Positions 1-8,700 of a DNA stretch of 64,000 bases are shown here, piece by piece. Numbering within the stretch: position 1 is the stretch's first letter; each line of letters starts with the position of its first letter. The DNA is taken from contig OW028582.1 of assembly GCA_932294295.1 (NCBI GenBank), positions 7,465,188 through 7,529,187 of the forward strand, in the 5' to 3' direction. The DNA comes from Alitta virens (lineage: Eukaryota; Annelida; Polychaeta; Phyllodocida; Nereididae). Under the pieces are notes generated by a model. It did no database searches, was not told the DNA's origin, and was given only the letters and a program-made list of their open reading frames with translations. A program made the translations under genes and the position numbers.

Positions 1-153
1 TTCTGCCTCAGACTCGAGGTCCCAGAAATGCTCATAGGCCTGGGCACAGGCCCCTTGTAAGCTTTTGACTAGGTCCTTGTACTTCGCCTCCCAGTCCTCG
101 TCCTTGGACTTTCTGGAGGCAGGAGAGTGGATGGGGCCAACCGTGAACAAAAA
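1..153 (-). other. Unidentified open reading frame running off the left edge
   Basis: Reading the minus strand leftward from a stop at 154-156, the frame stays open for 51 codons to the window edge, with no start needed inside the window. The peptide is hydrophilic and rich in Lys, Glu and Asp (for example SKDEDWEAKYKDLVKSL, then AYEHFWDLESEAE), and could form helix. This composition would fit a coding exon or a Gag-like segment, but I recognise no domain. The first codons after the stop do not show a convincing splice acceptor. It lies downstream, in the same orientation, of the retroelement remnant at 474-641, so it could belong to a neighbouring element or be a chance open frame. Coding status is uncertain. 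Confidence 0.3.
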
Positions 154-202
154 TTATCTAAGGTCACAGTAGCATAATTTTTAAGTTACATGCTCGGGTC
201 GC

Positions 203-227
203 TCTTTATTTTAAATTCAAATAAAGA
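203..227. repeat. Short inverted repeat (9-bp stem, 7-base loop)
   Basis: TCTTTATTT at 203-211 is the exact reverse complement of AAATAAAGA at 219-227, with a 7-base loop. The stem is AT-rich, so stability would be low. It includes AATAAA on both strands. It shares the TCTTTAT/ATAAAGA core with the hairpin at 257-274. Confidence 0.6.
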
Positions 228-256
228 CCAGTTGACTCCTATTACATATACTTTAG

Positions 257-274
257 TCTTTATAAAAATAAAGA
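257..274. repeat. Short inverted repeat (7-bp stem, 4-base loop)
   Basis: TCTTTAT at 257-263 pairs with ATAAAGA at 268-274 around four A residues. It has the same core as the hairpin 50 bp to the left, so the two may be related copies. No function can be assigned. Confidence 0.55.
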
Positions 275-318
275 GACAAACAGGGGAACTAATAAACCAC
301 TTCTAGTTTAATCAAACC

Positions 319-453
319 CTACGTTGTGACCATATCGTTTGGGATCCAATTTCGAGTCCATTCCTGTAGGACCTTGAATGCCCTCCCCGCCAGCATCCAC
401 GAACAGTGGTCGGGCCTTGCTGCAGCAGCGGGGCATCTCTCTCTCCCTTGGGG
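319..453 (-). other. Short open frame downstream of the Pol remnant, unrecognised
   Basis: On the minus strand a frame runs 44 codons between an in-frame stop at 454-456 and a stop at 319-321. Its second half (AFKVLQEWTRNWIPNDMVTT) looks more protein-like than its Arg/Ala-rich first half. It is in a different frame from the Pol tail that ends at 474. It might be a frameshifted continuation of that element, the start of a following region, or chance. I recognise no family. Confidence 0.2.
436..449 (-). other. Purine-rich tract, candidate polypurine tract of an LTR element
   Basis: The minus strand reads AAGGGAGAGAGAGA and is followed directly by TG at 434-435. LTR retroelements place a polypurine tract just before the TG that opens the 3' LTR, and this one sits 25 bp past the end of the Pol-like frame, in the right order. 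The matching CA end and the other LTR are not identifiable here, so this is a suggestion from position and composition only. Confidence 0.3.
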
Positions 454-473
454 TCACAGGCGGATCTAGATTG

Positions 474-641
474 TCAGGCAAAAGGGGTCACCTGCTCGCA
501 GCAACTATACAGAGATGGGTCAGTGTAGGGATCAGTCAGGGGCATATCCTTCATTTCAGACAGGTACGGCTTCAGCTGGTTAATATGAACCACACAAGAC
601 TTTCAAGAAGCAGGGGACTCAATTTCATACTTGACCTCCCA
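474..641 (-). pseudogene. Ty3/gypsy-type Pol C-terminal remnant (integrase tail), broken
   Basis: The minus strand from 641 leftward encodes WEVKYEIESPAS, then a TGA stop at 603-605, then 42 more in-frame codons starting KSCVVHINQLKPYLSEMK and ending with a stop at 474-476. The pattern of Tyr-x-Ile, a short gap, then VVHxNxLKPY is the usual signature of the extreme C-terminus of Ty3/gypsy-type Pol, just after the integrase core, where it is commonly followed by only a few tens of residues. Reverse transcriptase, RNase H and the integrase catalytic core would lie to the right, but that sequence is absent and the 5S array takes its place at 642. The internal stop and the truncation make it a dead fragment. 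Family assignment rests on this short motif; the exact lineage cannot be told. Confidence 0.6.
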
Positions 642-643
642 AG

Positions 644-654
644 TCAAGACTTGA
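644..654. repeat. Spacer palindrome at the array edge
   Basis: TCAAG-A-CTTGA is an 11-bp perfect inverted repeat around a central A, present in nearly every spacer. Here, in the first unit, it lies two bases inside the point where array sequence begins (642). I see no known binding site in it. Confidence 0.6.
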
Positions 655-681
655 AATGTCTGATAAGTGGCAGAAATTGTC

Positions 682-686
682 AAAAA
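682..686 (-). terminator. Pol III backup terminator, distal T5 (copy 1, typical of the array)
   Basis: A second run, TTTTT, lies 5 bases past the first T4 on the minus strand (TTTT-CCAAA-TTTTT). It would catch read-through before the next unit. It is T4 in copies 56, 87, 237 and 283, which share a one-base deletion. Confidence 0.75.
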
Positions 687-691
687 TTTGG

Positions 692-695
692 AAAA
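692..695 (-). terminator. Pol III terminator, proximal T4 (copy 1, typical of the array)
   Basis: The minus strand has four T residues directly after GTAGC at the 3' end of the gene, followed by CC. Runs of four or more T stop RNA polymerase III. Most units keep T4 here; about 19 have a T-to-C change that leaves only T3. Confidence 0.8.
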
Positions 696-714
696 GCTAC
701 AGCACCTGGTATTC

Positions 715-732
715 CCAGGCGGTCACCCATCC
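715..732 (-). promoter_or_regulatory. Internal promoter box C (copy 1)
   Basis: RNA positions 80-97 read GGATGGGTGACCGCCTGG, the box C region bound by TFIIIA. It is close to the vertebrate form, which has GGGAGACC where this has GGGTGACC. I see no TATA-like element in the 76-bp spacer upstream of the start, so initiation probably depends mainly on the internal promoter. Confidence 0.75.
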
Positions 733-739
733 AAGTACT

Positions 740-745
740 AACCAG
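740..745 (-). promoter_or_regulatory. Internal promoter intermediate element (copy 1)
   Basis: RNA positions 67-72 (CTGGTT) lie between box A and box C, where TFIIIA contacts the intermediate element. In about 13 copies nt 67 is G instead of C. Confidence 0.65.
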
Positions 746-747
746 GC

Positions 748-762
748 CCGACGTTGCTTAAC
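748..762 (-). promoter_or_regulatory. Internal promoter box A (copy 1)
   Basis: RNA positions 50-64 read GTTAAGCAACGTCGG, matching the box A region of type 1 Pol III promoters. The same element occurs in every copy. Sub-families with changes at nt 59 or 60 (see findings) alter its 3' part. Confidence 0.8.
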
Positions 763-836
763 TTCTGTGATCGGACGAGAACCGGTGTGCTCAACGTGGT
801 ATGGCCGTAGCTGACAGCCTCACTCTGACCACAGCT

Positions 837-2786
837 AGTCAAGACTTGAAATGTCTGAGAAGTGGCAGAAATTGTCAAAAATTTGGAAAAGCTACAGCAC
901 CTGGTATTCCCAGGCGGTCACCCATCCAAGTACTAACCAGGCCCGACGTTGCTTAACTTCGGTGATCTGACGAGAACCGGTGTGCTCAACGTGGTATGGC
1001 CGTAGCTGACAGCCTCACTCTGACCACAGCTAGTCAAGACTTGAAATGTCTGAGAAGTGGCAGAAATTGTCAAAAATTTGGAAAAGCTACAGCACCTGGT
1101 ATTCCCAGGCGGTCACCCATCCAAGTACTAACCAGGCCCGACGTTGCTTAACTTCGGTGATCGGACGAGAACCGGTGTGCTCAACGTGGTATGGCCTTAG
1201 CTGACAGCCTCACTCTGACCACAGCTAGTCAAGACTTGAAATGTCTGAGAAGTGGCAGAAATTGTCAAAAATTTGGAAAAGCTACAGCACCTGGTATTCC
1301 CAGGCGGTCACCCATCCAAGTACTAACCAGGCCCGACGTTGCTTAACTTCGGTGATCGGATGAGAACCGGTGTGCTCAAAGTGGTATGGCCGTAGCTGAC
1401 AGCCTCACTCTGACCACAGCTAGTCAAGACTTGAAATGTCTGAGAAGTGGCAGAAATTGTCAAAAATTTGGAAAAGCTACAGCACCTGGTATTCCCAGGC
1501 GGTCACCCATCCAAGTACTAACCAGGCCCGACGTTGCTTAACTTCGGTGATCGGACGAGAACCGGTGTGCTCAACGTGGTATGGCCGTAGCTGACAGCCA
1601 CACTCTGACCACAGCTAGTCAAGACTTGAAATGTCTGAGAAGTGGCAGAAATTGTCAAAAATTTGGAAAAGCTACAGCACCTGGTATTCCCAGGCGGTCA
1701 CCCATCCAAGTACTAACCAGGCCCGACGTTGCTTAACTTCGGTGATCGGACGAGAACCGGTGTGCTCAACGTGGTATGGCCGTAGCTGACAGCCTCACTC
1801 TGACCACAGCTAGTCAAGACTTGAAATGTCTGAGAAGTGGCAGAAATTGTCAAAAATTTGGAAAAGCTACAGCACCTGGTATTCCCAGGCGGTCACCCAT
1901 CCAAGTACTAACCAGGCCCGACGTTGCTTAACTTCGGTGATCTGACGAGAACCGGTGTGCTCAACGTGGTATGGCCGTAGCTGACAGCCTCACTCTGACC
2001 ACAGCTAGTCAAGACTTGAAATGTCTGAGAAGTGGCAGAAATTGTCAAAAATTTGGAAAAGCTACAGCACCTGGTATTCCCAGGCGGTCACCCATCCAAG
2101 TACTAACCAGGCCCGACGTTGCTTAACTTCGGTGATCGGACGAGAACCGGTGTGCTCAACGTGGTATGGCCTTAGCTGACAGCCTCACTCTGACCACAGC
2201 TAGTCAAGACTTGAAATGTCTGAGAAGTGGCAGAAATTGTCAAAAATTTGGAAAAGCTACAGCACCTGGTATTCCCAGGCGGTCACCCATCCAAGTACTA
2301 ACCAGGCCCGACGTTGCTTAACTTCGGTGATCGGATGAGAACCGGTGTGCTCAAAGTGGTATGGCCGTAGCTGACAGCCTCACTCTGACCACAGCTAGTC
2401 AAGACTTGAAATGTCTGAGAAGTGGCAGAAATTGTCAAAAATTTGGAAAAGCTACAGCACCTGGTATTCCCAGGCGGTCACCCATCCAAGTACTAACCAG
2501 GCCCGACGTTGCTTAACTTCGGTGATCGGACGAGAACCGGTGTGCTCAACGTGGTATGGCCGTAGCTGACAGCCACACTCTGACCACAGCTAGTCAAGAC
2601 TTGAAATGTCTGAGAAGTGGCAGAAATTGTCAAAAATTTGGAAAAGCTACAGCACCTGGTATTCCCAGGCGGACACCCATCCAAGTACTAACCAGGCCCG
2701 ACGTTGCTTAACTTCGGTGATCGGACGAGAACCGGTGTGCTCAACGTGGTATGGCCGTAGCTGACAGCCTCACTCTGACCACAGCT
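837..2786 (-). repeat. Five-unit (975-bp) tandem duplication at the array start
   Basis: Four marks recur in order exactly 975 bp apart: GGTGATCTGACG (961 and 1936), CCTTAGC (about 1196 and 2171), GGATGAG with CTCAAAG (about 1359 and 2334) and GACAGCCACAC (about 1594 and 2569). Edges are placed to the nearest unit. The same four-mark series recurs near 10.9-11.5 kb and 16.9-17.6 kb. Confidence 0.85.
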
Positions 2787-5700
2787 AGTCAAGACTTGAA
2801 ATGTCTGAGAAGTGGCAGAAATTGTCAAAAATTTGGAAAAGCTACAGCACCTGGTATTCCCAGGCGGTCACCCATCCAAGTACTAACCAGGCCCGACGTT
2901 GCTTAACTTCGGTGATCAGACGAGAACCGGTGTGCTCAACGTGGTATGGCCGTAGCTGACAGCCTCACTCTGACCACAGCTAGTCAAGACTTGAAATGTC
3001 TGAGAAGTGGCAGAAATTGTCAAAAATTTGGAAAAGCTACAGCACCTGGTATTCCCAGGCGGTCACCCATCCAAGTACTAACCAGGCCCGACGTTGCTTA
3101 ACTTCGGTGATCGGATGAGAACCGGTGTGCTCAACGTGGTATGGCCGTAGCTGACAGCCTCACTCTGACCACAGCTAGTCAAGACTTGAAATGTCTGAGA
3201 AGTGGCAGAAATTGTCAAAAATTTGGAAAAGCTACAGCACCTGGTATTCCCAGGCGGTCACCCATCCAAGTACTAACCAGGCCCGACGTTGCTTAACTTC
3301 GGTGATCGGATGAGAACCGGTGTGCTCAACGTGGTATGGCCGTAGCTGACAGCCTCACTCTGACCACAGCTAGTCAAGACTTGAAATGTCTGAGAAGTGG
3401 CAGAAATTGTCAAAAATTTGGAAAAGCTACAGCACCTGGTATTCCCAGGCGGTCACCCATCCAAGTACTAACCAGGCCCGACGTTGCTTAACTTCGGTGA
3501 TCGGACGAGAACCGGTGTGCTCAACGTGGTTTGGCCGTAGCTGACAGCCTCACTCTGACCACAGCTAGTCAAGACTTGAAATGTCTGAGAAGTGGCAGAA
3601 ATTGTCAAAAATTTGGAAAAGCTACAGCACCTGGTATTCCCAGGCGGTCACCCATCCAAGTACTAACCAGGCCCGACGTTGCTTAACTTCGGTGATCGGA
3701 CGAGAACCGGTGTGCTCAACGTGGTATGGCCGTAGCTGACAGCCTCACTCTGACCACAGCTAGTCAAGACTTGAAATGTCTGAGAAGTGGCAGAAATTGT
3801 CAAAAATTTGGAAAAGCTACAGCACGTGGTATTCCCAGGCGGTCACCCATCCAAGTACTAACCAGGCCCGACGTTGCTTAACTTCGGTGATCGGACGAGA
3901 ACCGGTGTGCTCAACGTAGTATGGCCGTAGCTGACAGCCTCACTCTGACCACAGCGAGTCAAGACTTGAAATGTCTGAGAAGTGGCAGAAATTGTCAAAA
4001 ATTTGGAAAAGCTACAGCACCTGGTATTCCCAGGCGGTCACCCATCCAAGTACTAACCAGGCCCGACGTTGCTTAACTTCGGTGATCGGACGAGAACCGG
4101 TGTGCTCAATGTGGTATGGCCGTAGCTGACAGCCTCACTCTGACCACAGCTAGTCAAGACTTGAAATGTCTGAGAAGTGGCAGAAATTGTCAAAAATTTG
4201 GAAAAGCTACAGCACCTGGTATTCCCAGGCGGTCACCCATCCAAGTACTAACCAGGCCCGACGTTGCTTAACTTCGGTGATCTGACGAGAACCGGTGTGC
4301 TCAACGTGGTATGGCCGTGGCTGACAGCCTCACTCTGACCACAGCTAGTCAAGACTTGAAATGTATGAGAAGTGGTAGAAATTGTCAAAAATTTGGAAAA
4401 ACTATAGCACCTGGTATTCCCAGGCGGTCACCCATCCAAGTACTAACCAGGCCCGACGTTGCTTAACTTCGGTGATCGGACGAGAACCGGTGAGCTCAAC
4501 GTGGTATGGCCGTAGCTGACAGCCTCACTCTGACCACAGCTAGTCAAGACTTGAAATGTCTGAGAAGTGGCAGAAATTGTCAAAAATTTGGAAAAGCTAC
4601 AGCACCTGGTATTCCCAGGCAGTCACCCATCCAAGTACTAACCAGGCCCGACGTTGCTTAACTTCGGTGATCGGATGAGAACCGGTGTGCTCAACGTGGT
4701 ATGGCCGTAGCTGACAGCCTCACTCTGACCACAGCTAGTCAAGACTTGAAATGTCTGAGAAGTGGCAGAACTTGTCAAAAATTTGGAAAAGCTACAGCAC
4801 CTGGTATTCCCAGGCGGTCACCCATCCAAGTACTAACCAGGCCCGACGTTGCTTAACTTCGGTGATCGGACGAGAACCGGTGTGCTCAACGTGGTATGGC
4901 CGTAGCTGACAGGCTCACTCTGACCACAGCTAGTCAAGACTTGAAATGTCTGAGAAGTGGCGGAAATTGTCAAAAATTTGGAAAAGCTACAGCACCTGGT
5001 ATTCCCAGGCTGTCACCCATCCAAGTACTAACCAGGCCCGACGTTGCTTAACTTCAGTGATCGGACGAGAACCGGTGTGCTCAACATGGTATGGCCGTAG
5101 CTGACAGCCTCACTCTGACCACAGCTAGTCAAGACTTGAAATGTCTGAGAAGTGGCAGAAATTGTCAATAATTTGGAAAAGCTACAGCACCTGGTATTCC
5201 CAGGCGGTCACCCATCCAAGTACTAACCAGGCCCGACGTTGCTTAACTTCAGTGATCTGACGAGAACCGGTGTGCTCAACGTGGTATGGCCGTAGCTGAC
5301 AGCCTCACCCTAACCACAGCTAGTCAAGACTTGAAATGTCTGAGAAGTGGCAGAAATTGTCAAAAATTTGGAAAAGCTACAGCACCTGGTATTCCCAGGC
5401 GGTCACCCATCCAAGTACTAACCACGCCCGACATTGCTTAACTTCGGTGATCGGACGAGAACCGGTGTGCTCAACGTGGTATGGCCGTAGCTGACAGCCT
5501 CACTCTGACCACAGCTAGTCAAGACTTGAAATGTCTGAGAAGTGGCAGAAATTGTCAAAAATTTGGAAAAGCTACAGCACCTGGTATTCCCAGGCGGTCA
5601 CCCATCCAAGTACTAACCAGGCCCGACGTTGCTTAACTTCGGTGATCGGATGAGAACCGGTGTGCTCAAAGTGGTATGGCCGTAGCTGACAGCCTCACTC

Positions 5701-8700
5701 TGACCACAGCTAGTCAAGACTTGAAAAGTCTGAGAAGTGGCAGAAATTGTCAAAAATTTGGAAAAGCTACAGCACCTGGTATTCCCAGGCGGTCACCCAT
5801 CCAAGTACTAACCAGGCCCGACGTTGCTTAACTTCGGTGATCGGACGAGAACCGGTGTGCTCAACGTGGTATGGCCGTAGCTGACAGCCACACTCTGACC
5901 ACAGCTAGTCAAGACTTGAAATGTCTGAGAAGTGGCAGAAATTGTCAAAAATTTGGAAAAGCTACAGCACCTGGTATTCCCAGGCGGTCACCCATCCAAG
6001 TACTAACCAGGCCCGACGTTGCTTAACTTCGGTGATCGGACGAGAACCGGTGTGCTCAACGTGGTATGGCCGTAGCTGACAGCCTCACTCTGACCACAAA
6101 TAGTCAAGACTTGAAATGTCTGAGAAGTGGCAGAAATTGTCAAAAATTTGGAAAAGCTACAGCACCTGGTATTCCCAGGCGGTCACCCATCCAAGTACTA
6201 ACCAGGCCCGACGTTGCTTAACTTCGGTGATCGGACGAGAACCGGTGTGCTCAACGTGGTATGGCCGTAGCTGACAGCCTCACTCTGACCACAGCTAGTC
6301 AAGACTTGAAATGTCTGAGAAGTGGCAGAAATTGTCAAAAATTTGGAAAAGCTACAGCACCTGGTATTCCCAGGCGGTCACCCATCCAAGTACTAACCAG
6401 GCCCGACGTTGCTTAACTTCGGTGATCGGATGAGAACCGGTGTGCTCAAAGTGGTATGGCCGTAGCTGACAGCCTCACTCTGACCACAGCTAGTCAAGAC
6501 TTGAAATGTCTGAGAAGTGGCAGAAATTGTCAAAAATTTGGAAAAGCTACAGCACGTGGTATTCCCAGGCGGTCACCCATCCAAGTACTAACCAGGCCCG
6601 ACGTTGCTTAACTTCGGTGATCGGACGAGAACCGGTGTGCTCAACGTGGTATGGCCGTAGCTGACAGCCTCACTCTGACCACAGCTAGTCAAGACTTGAA
6701 ATGTCTGAGAAGTGGCAGAAATTGTCAAAAATTTGGAAAAGCTACAGCACCTGGTATTCCCAGGCGGTCACCCATCCAAGTACTAACCAGGCCCGACGTT
6801 GCTTAACTTCGGTGATCGGACGAGAACCGGTGTGCTCAACGTGGTATGGCCGTAGCTGACAGCCTCACTCTGACCACAGCTAGTCAAGACTTGAAATGTC
6901 TGAGAAGTGGCAGAAATTGTCAAAAATTTGGAAAAGCTACAGCACCTGGTATTCCCAGGCGGTCGCCCATCCAAGTACTAACCAGGCCCGACGTTGCTTA
7001 ACTTCGGTGATCTGACGAGAACCGGTGTGCTCAACGTGGTATGGCCGTAGCTGACAGCCTCACTCTGACCACAGCTAGTCAAGACTTGAAATGTCTGAGA
7101 AGTGGCAGAAATTGTCAAAAATTTGGAAAAGCTACAGCACCTGGTATTCCCAGGCGGTCACCCATCCAAGTACTAACCAGGCCCGACGTTGCTTAACTTC
7201 GGTGATCGGACGAGAACCGGTGTGCTCAACGTGGTATGGCCGTAGCTGACAGCCTCACTCTGACCACAGCTAGTCAAGACTTGAAATGTCTGAGAAGTGG
7301 CAGAAATTGTCAAAAATTTGGAAAAGCTACAGCACCTGGTATTCCCAGGCGGTCACCCATCCAAGTACTAACCAGGCCCGACGTTGCTTAACTTCGGTGA
7401 TCGGATGAGAACCGGTGTGCTCAAAGTGGTATGGCCGTAGCTGACAGCCTCACTCTGACCACAGCTAGTCAAGACTTGAAAAGTCTGAGAAGTGGCAGAA
7501 ATTGTCAAAAATTTGGAAAAGCTACAGCACCTGGTATTCCCAGGCGGTCACCCATCCAAGTACTAACCAGGCCCGACGTTGCTTAACTTCGGTGATCGGA
7601 CGAGAACCGGTGTGCTCAACGTGGTATGGCCGTAGCTGACAGCCACACTCTGACCACAGCTAGTCAAGACTTGAAATGTCTGAGAAGTGGCAGAAATTGT
7701 CAAAAATTTGGAAAAGCTACAGCACCTGGTATTCCCAGGCGGTCACCCATCCAAGTACTAACCAGGCCCGACGTTGCTTAACTTCGGTGATCGGACGAGA
7801 ACCGGTGTGCTCAACGTGGTATGGCCGTAGCTGACAGCCTCACTCTGACCACAAATAGTCAAGACTTGAAATGTCTGAGAAGTGGCAGAAATTGTCAAAA
7901 ATTTGGAAAAGCTACAGCACCTGGTATTCCCAGGCGGTCACCCATCCAAGTACTAACCAGGCCCGACGTTGCTTAACTTCGGTGATCGGACGAGAACCGG
8001 TGTGCTCAACGTGGTATGGCCGTAGCTGACAGCCTCACTCTGACCACAGCTAGTCAAGACTTGAAATGTCTGAGAAGTGGCAGAAATTGTCAAAAATTTG
8101 GAAAAGCTACAGCACCTGGTATTCCCAGGCGGTCACCCATCCAAGTACTAACCAGGCCCGACGTTGCTTAACTTCGGTGATCGGATGAGAACCGGTGTGC
8201 TCAAAGTGGTATGGCCGTAGCTGACAGCCTCACTCTGACCACAGCTAGTCAAGACTTGAAATGTCTGAGAAGTGGCAGAAATTGTCAAAAATTTGGAAAA
8301 GCTACAGCACGTGGTATTCCCAGGCGGTCACCCATCCAAGTACTAACCAGGCCCGACGTTGCTTAACTTCGGTGATCGGACGAGAACCGGTGTGCTCAAC
8401 GTGGTATGGCCGTAGCTGACAGCCTCACTCTGACCACAGCTAGTCAAGACTTGAAATGTCTGAGAAGTGGCAGAAATTGTCAAAAATTTGGAAAAGCTAC
8501 AGCACCTGGTATTCCCAGGCGGTCACCCATCCAAGTACTAACCACGCCCGACATTGCTTAACTTCGGTGATCGGACGAGAACCGGTGTGCTCAACGTGGT
8601 ATGGCCGTAGCTGACAGCCTCACTCTGACCACAGCTAGTCAAGACTTGAAATGTCTGAGAAGTGGCAGAAATTGTCAAAAATTTGGAAAAGCTACAGCAC

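Larger units (their letters stand above)
154..318. other. AT-rich non-coding stretch, possibly LTR or 3'-flank of a retroelement
   Basis: This stretch contains no open frame I can support. It is clearly richer in A and T than its surroundings. It holds two short perfect hairpins (203-227 and 257-274) and several AATAAA hexamers: minus strand at 205-210, plus strand at 220-225, 267-272 and 291-296. Minus-strand AATAAA would fit a polyadenylation signal for an element read right to left. No terminal repeat pair is visible, because only one side of any such element lies in the window, so the LTR reading is inference. Confidence 0.35.
693..811 (-). rRNA. 5S rRNA: 5S rRNA, copy 1 (array-edge copy)
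   Basis: This is the last gene in the direction of transcription, next to the flank. The RNA begins GCTACGGCCATACCAC and ends GGTGCTGTAGCTTT. Its ends pair as helix I (GCUAC with GUAGC, and beyond). Helix II pairs nt 15-20 with 56-61. The conserved TTAGTACTTGGATGGG block is intact. Its one difference from the array consensus is nt 46 (C to A, plus-strand base 766). Its 3' spacer also has one private change (plus-strand T at 664). 119 nt is within the usual eukaryotic 5S length of about 120. 5S rRNA joins the large ribosomal subunit with uL18 and uL5 (from general knowledge). Confidence 0.95.

Noticed and set aside
378..761. A 127-codon plus-strand open frame
   Set aside because: It runs antisense through the retroelement remnant and then through the first 5S gene. 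Its last third is a translation of the antisense of 5S and spacer DNA, so it is a chance frame.
2493..2684. Recurrent 60-67-codon frames inside the array on both strands (here, 6783-6974, 35640-35822, 36614-36796, 38173-38355, 51195-51377, and plus-strand ones such as 48034-48216)
   Set aside because: Each spans 5S gene plus spacer and appears only where a single substitution or indel removes a stop. They recur with the 195-bp repeat and its block duplications and have no start context or homology of their own.
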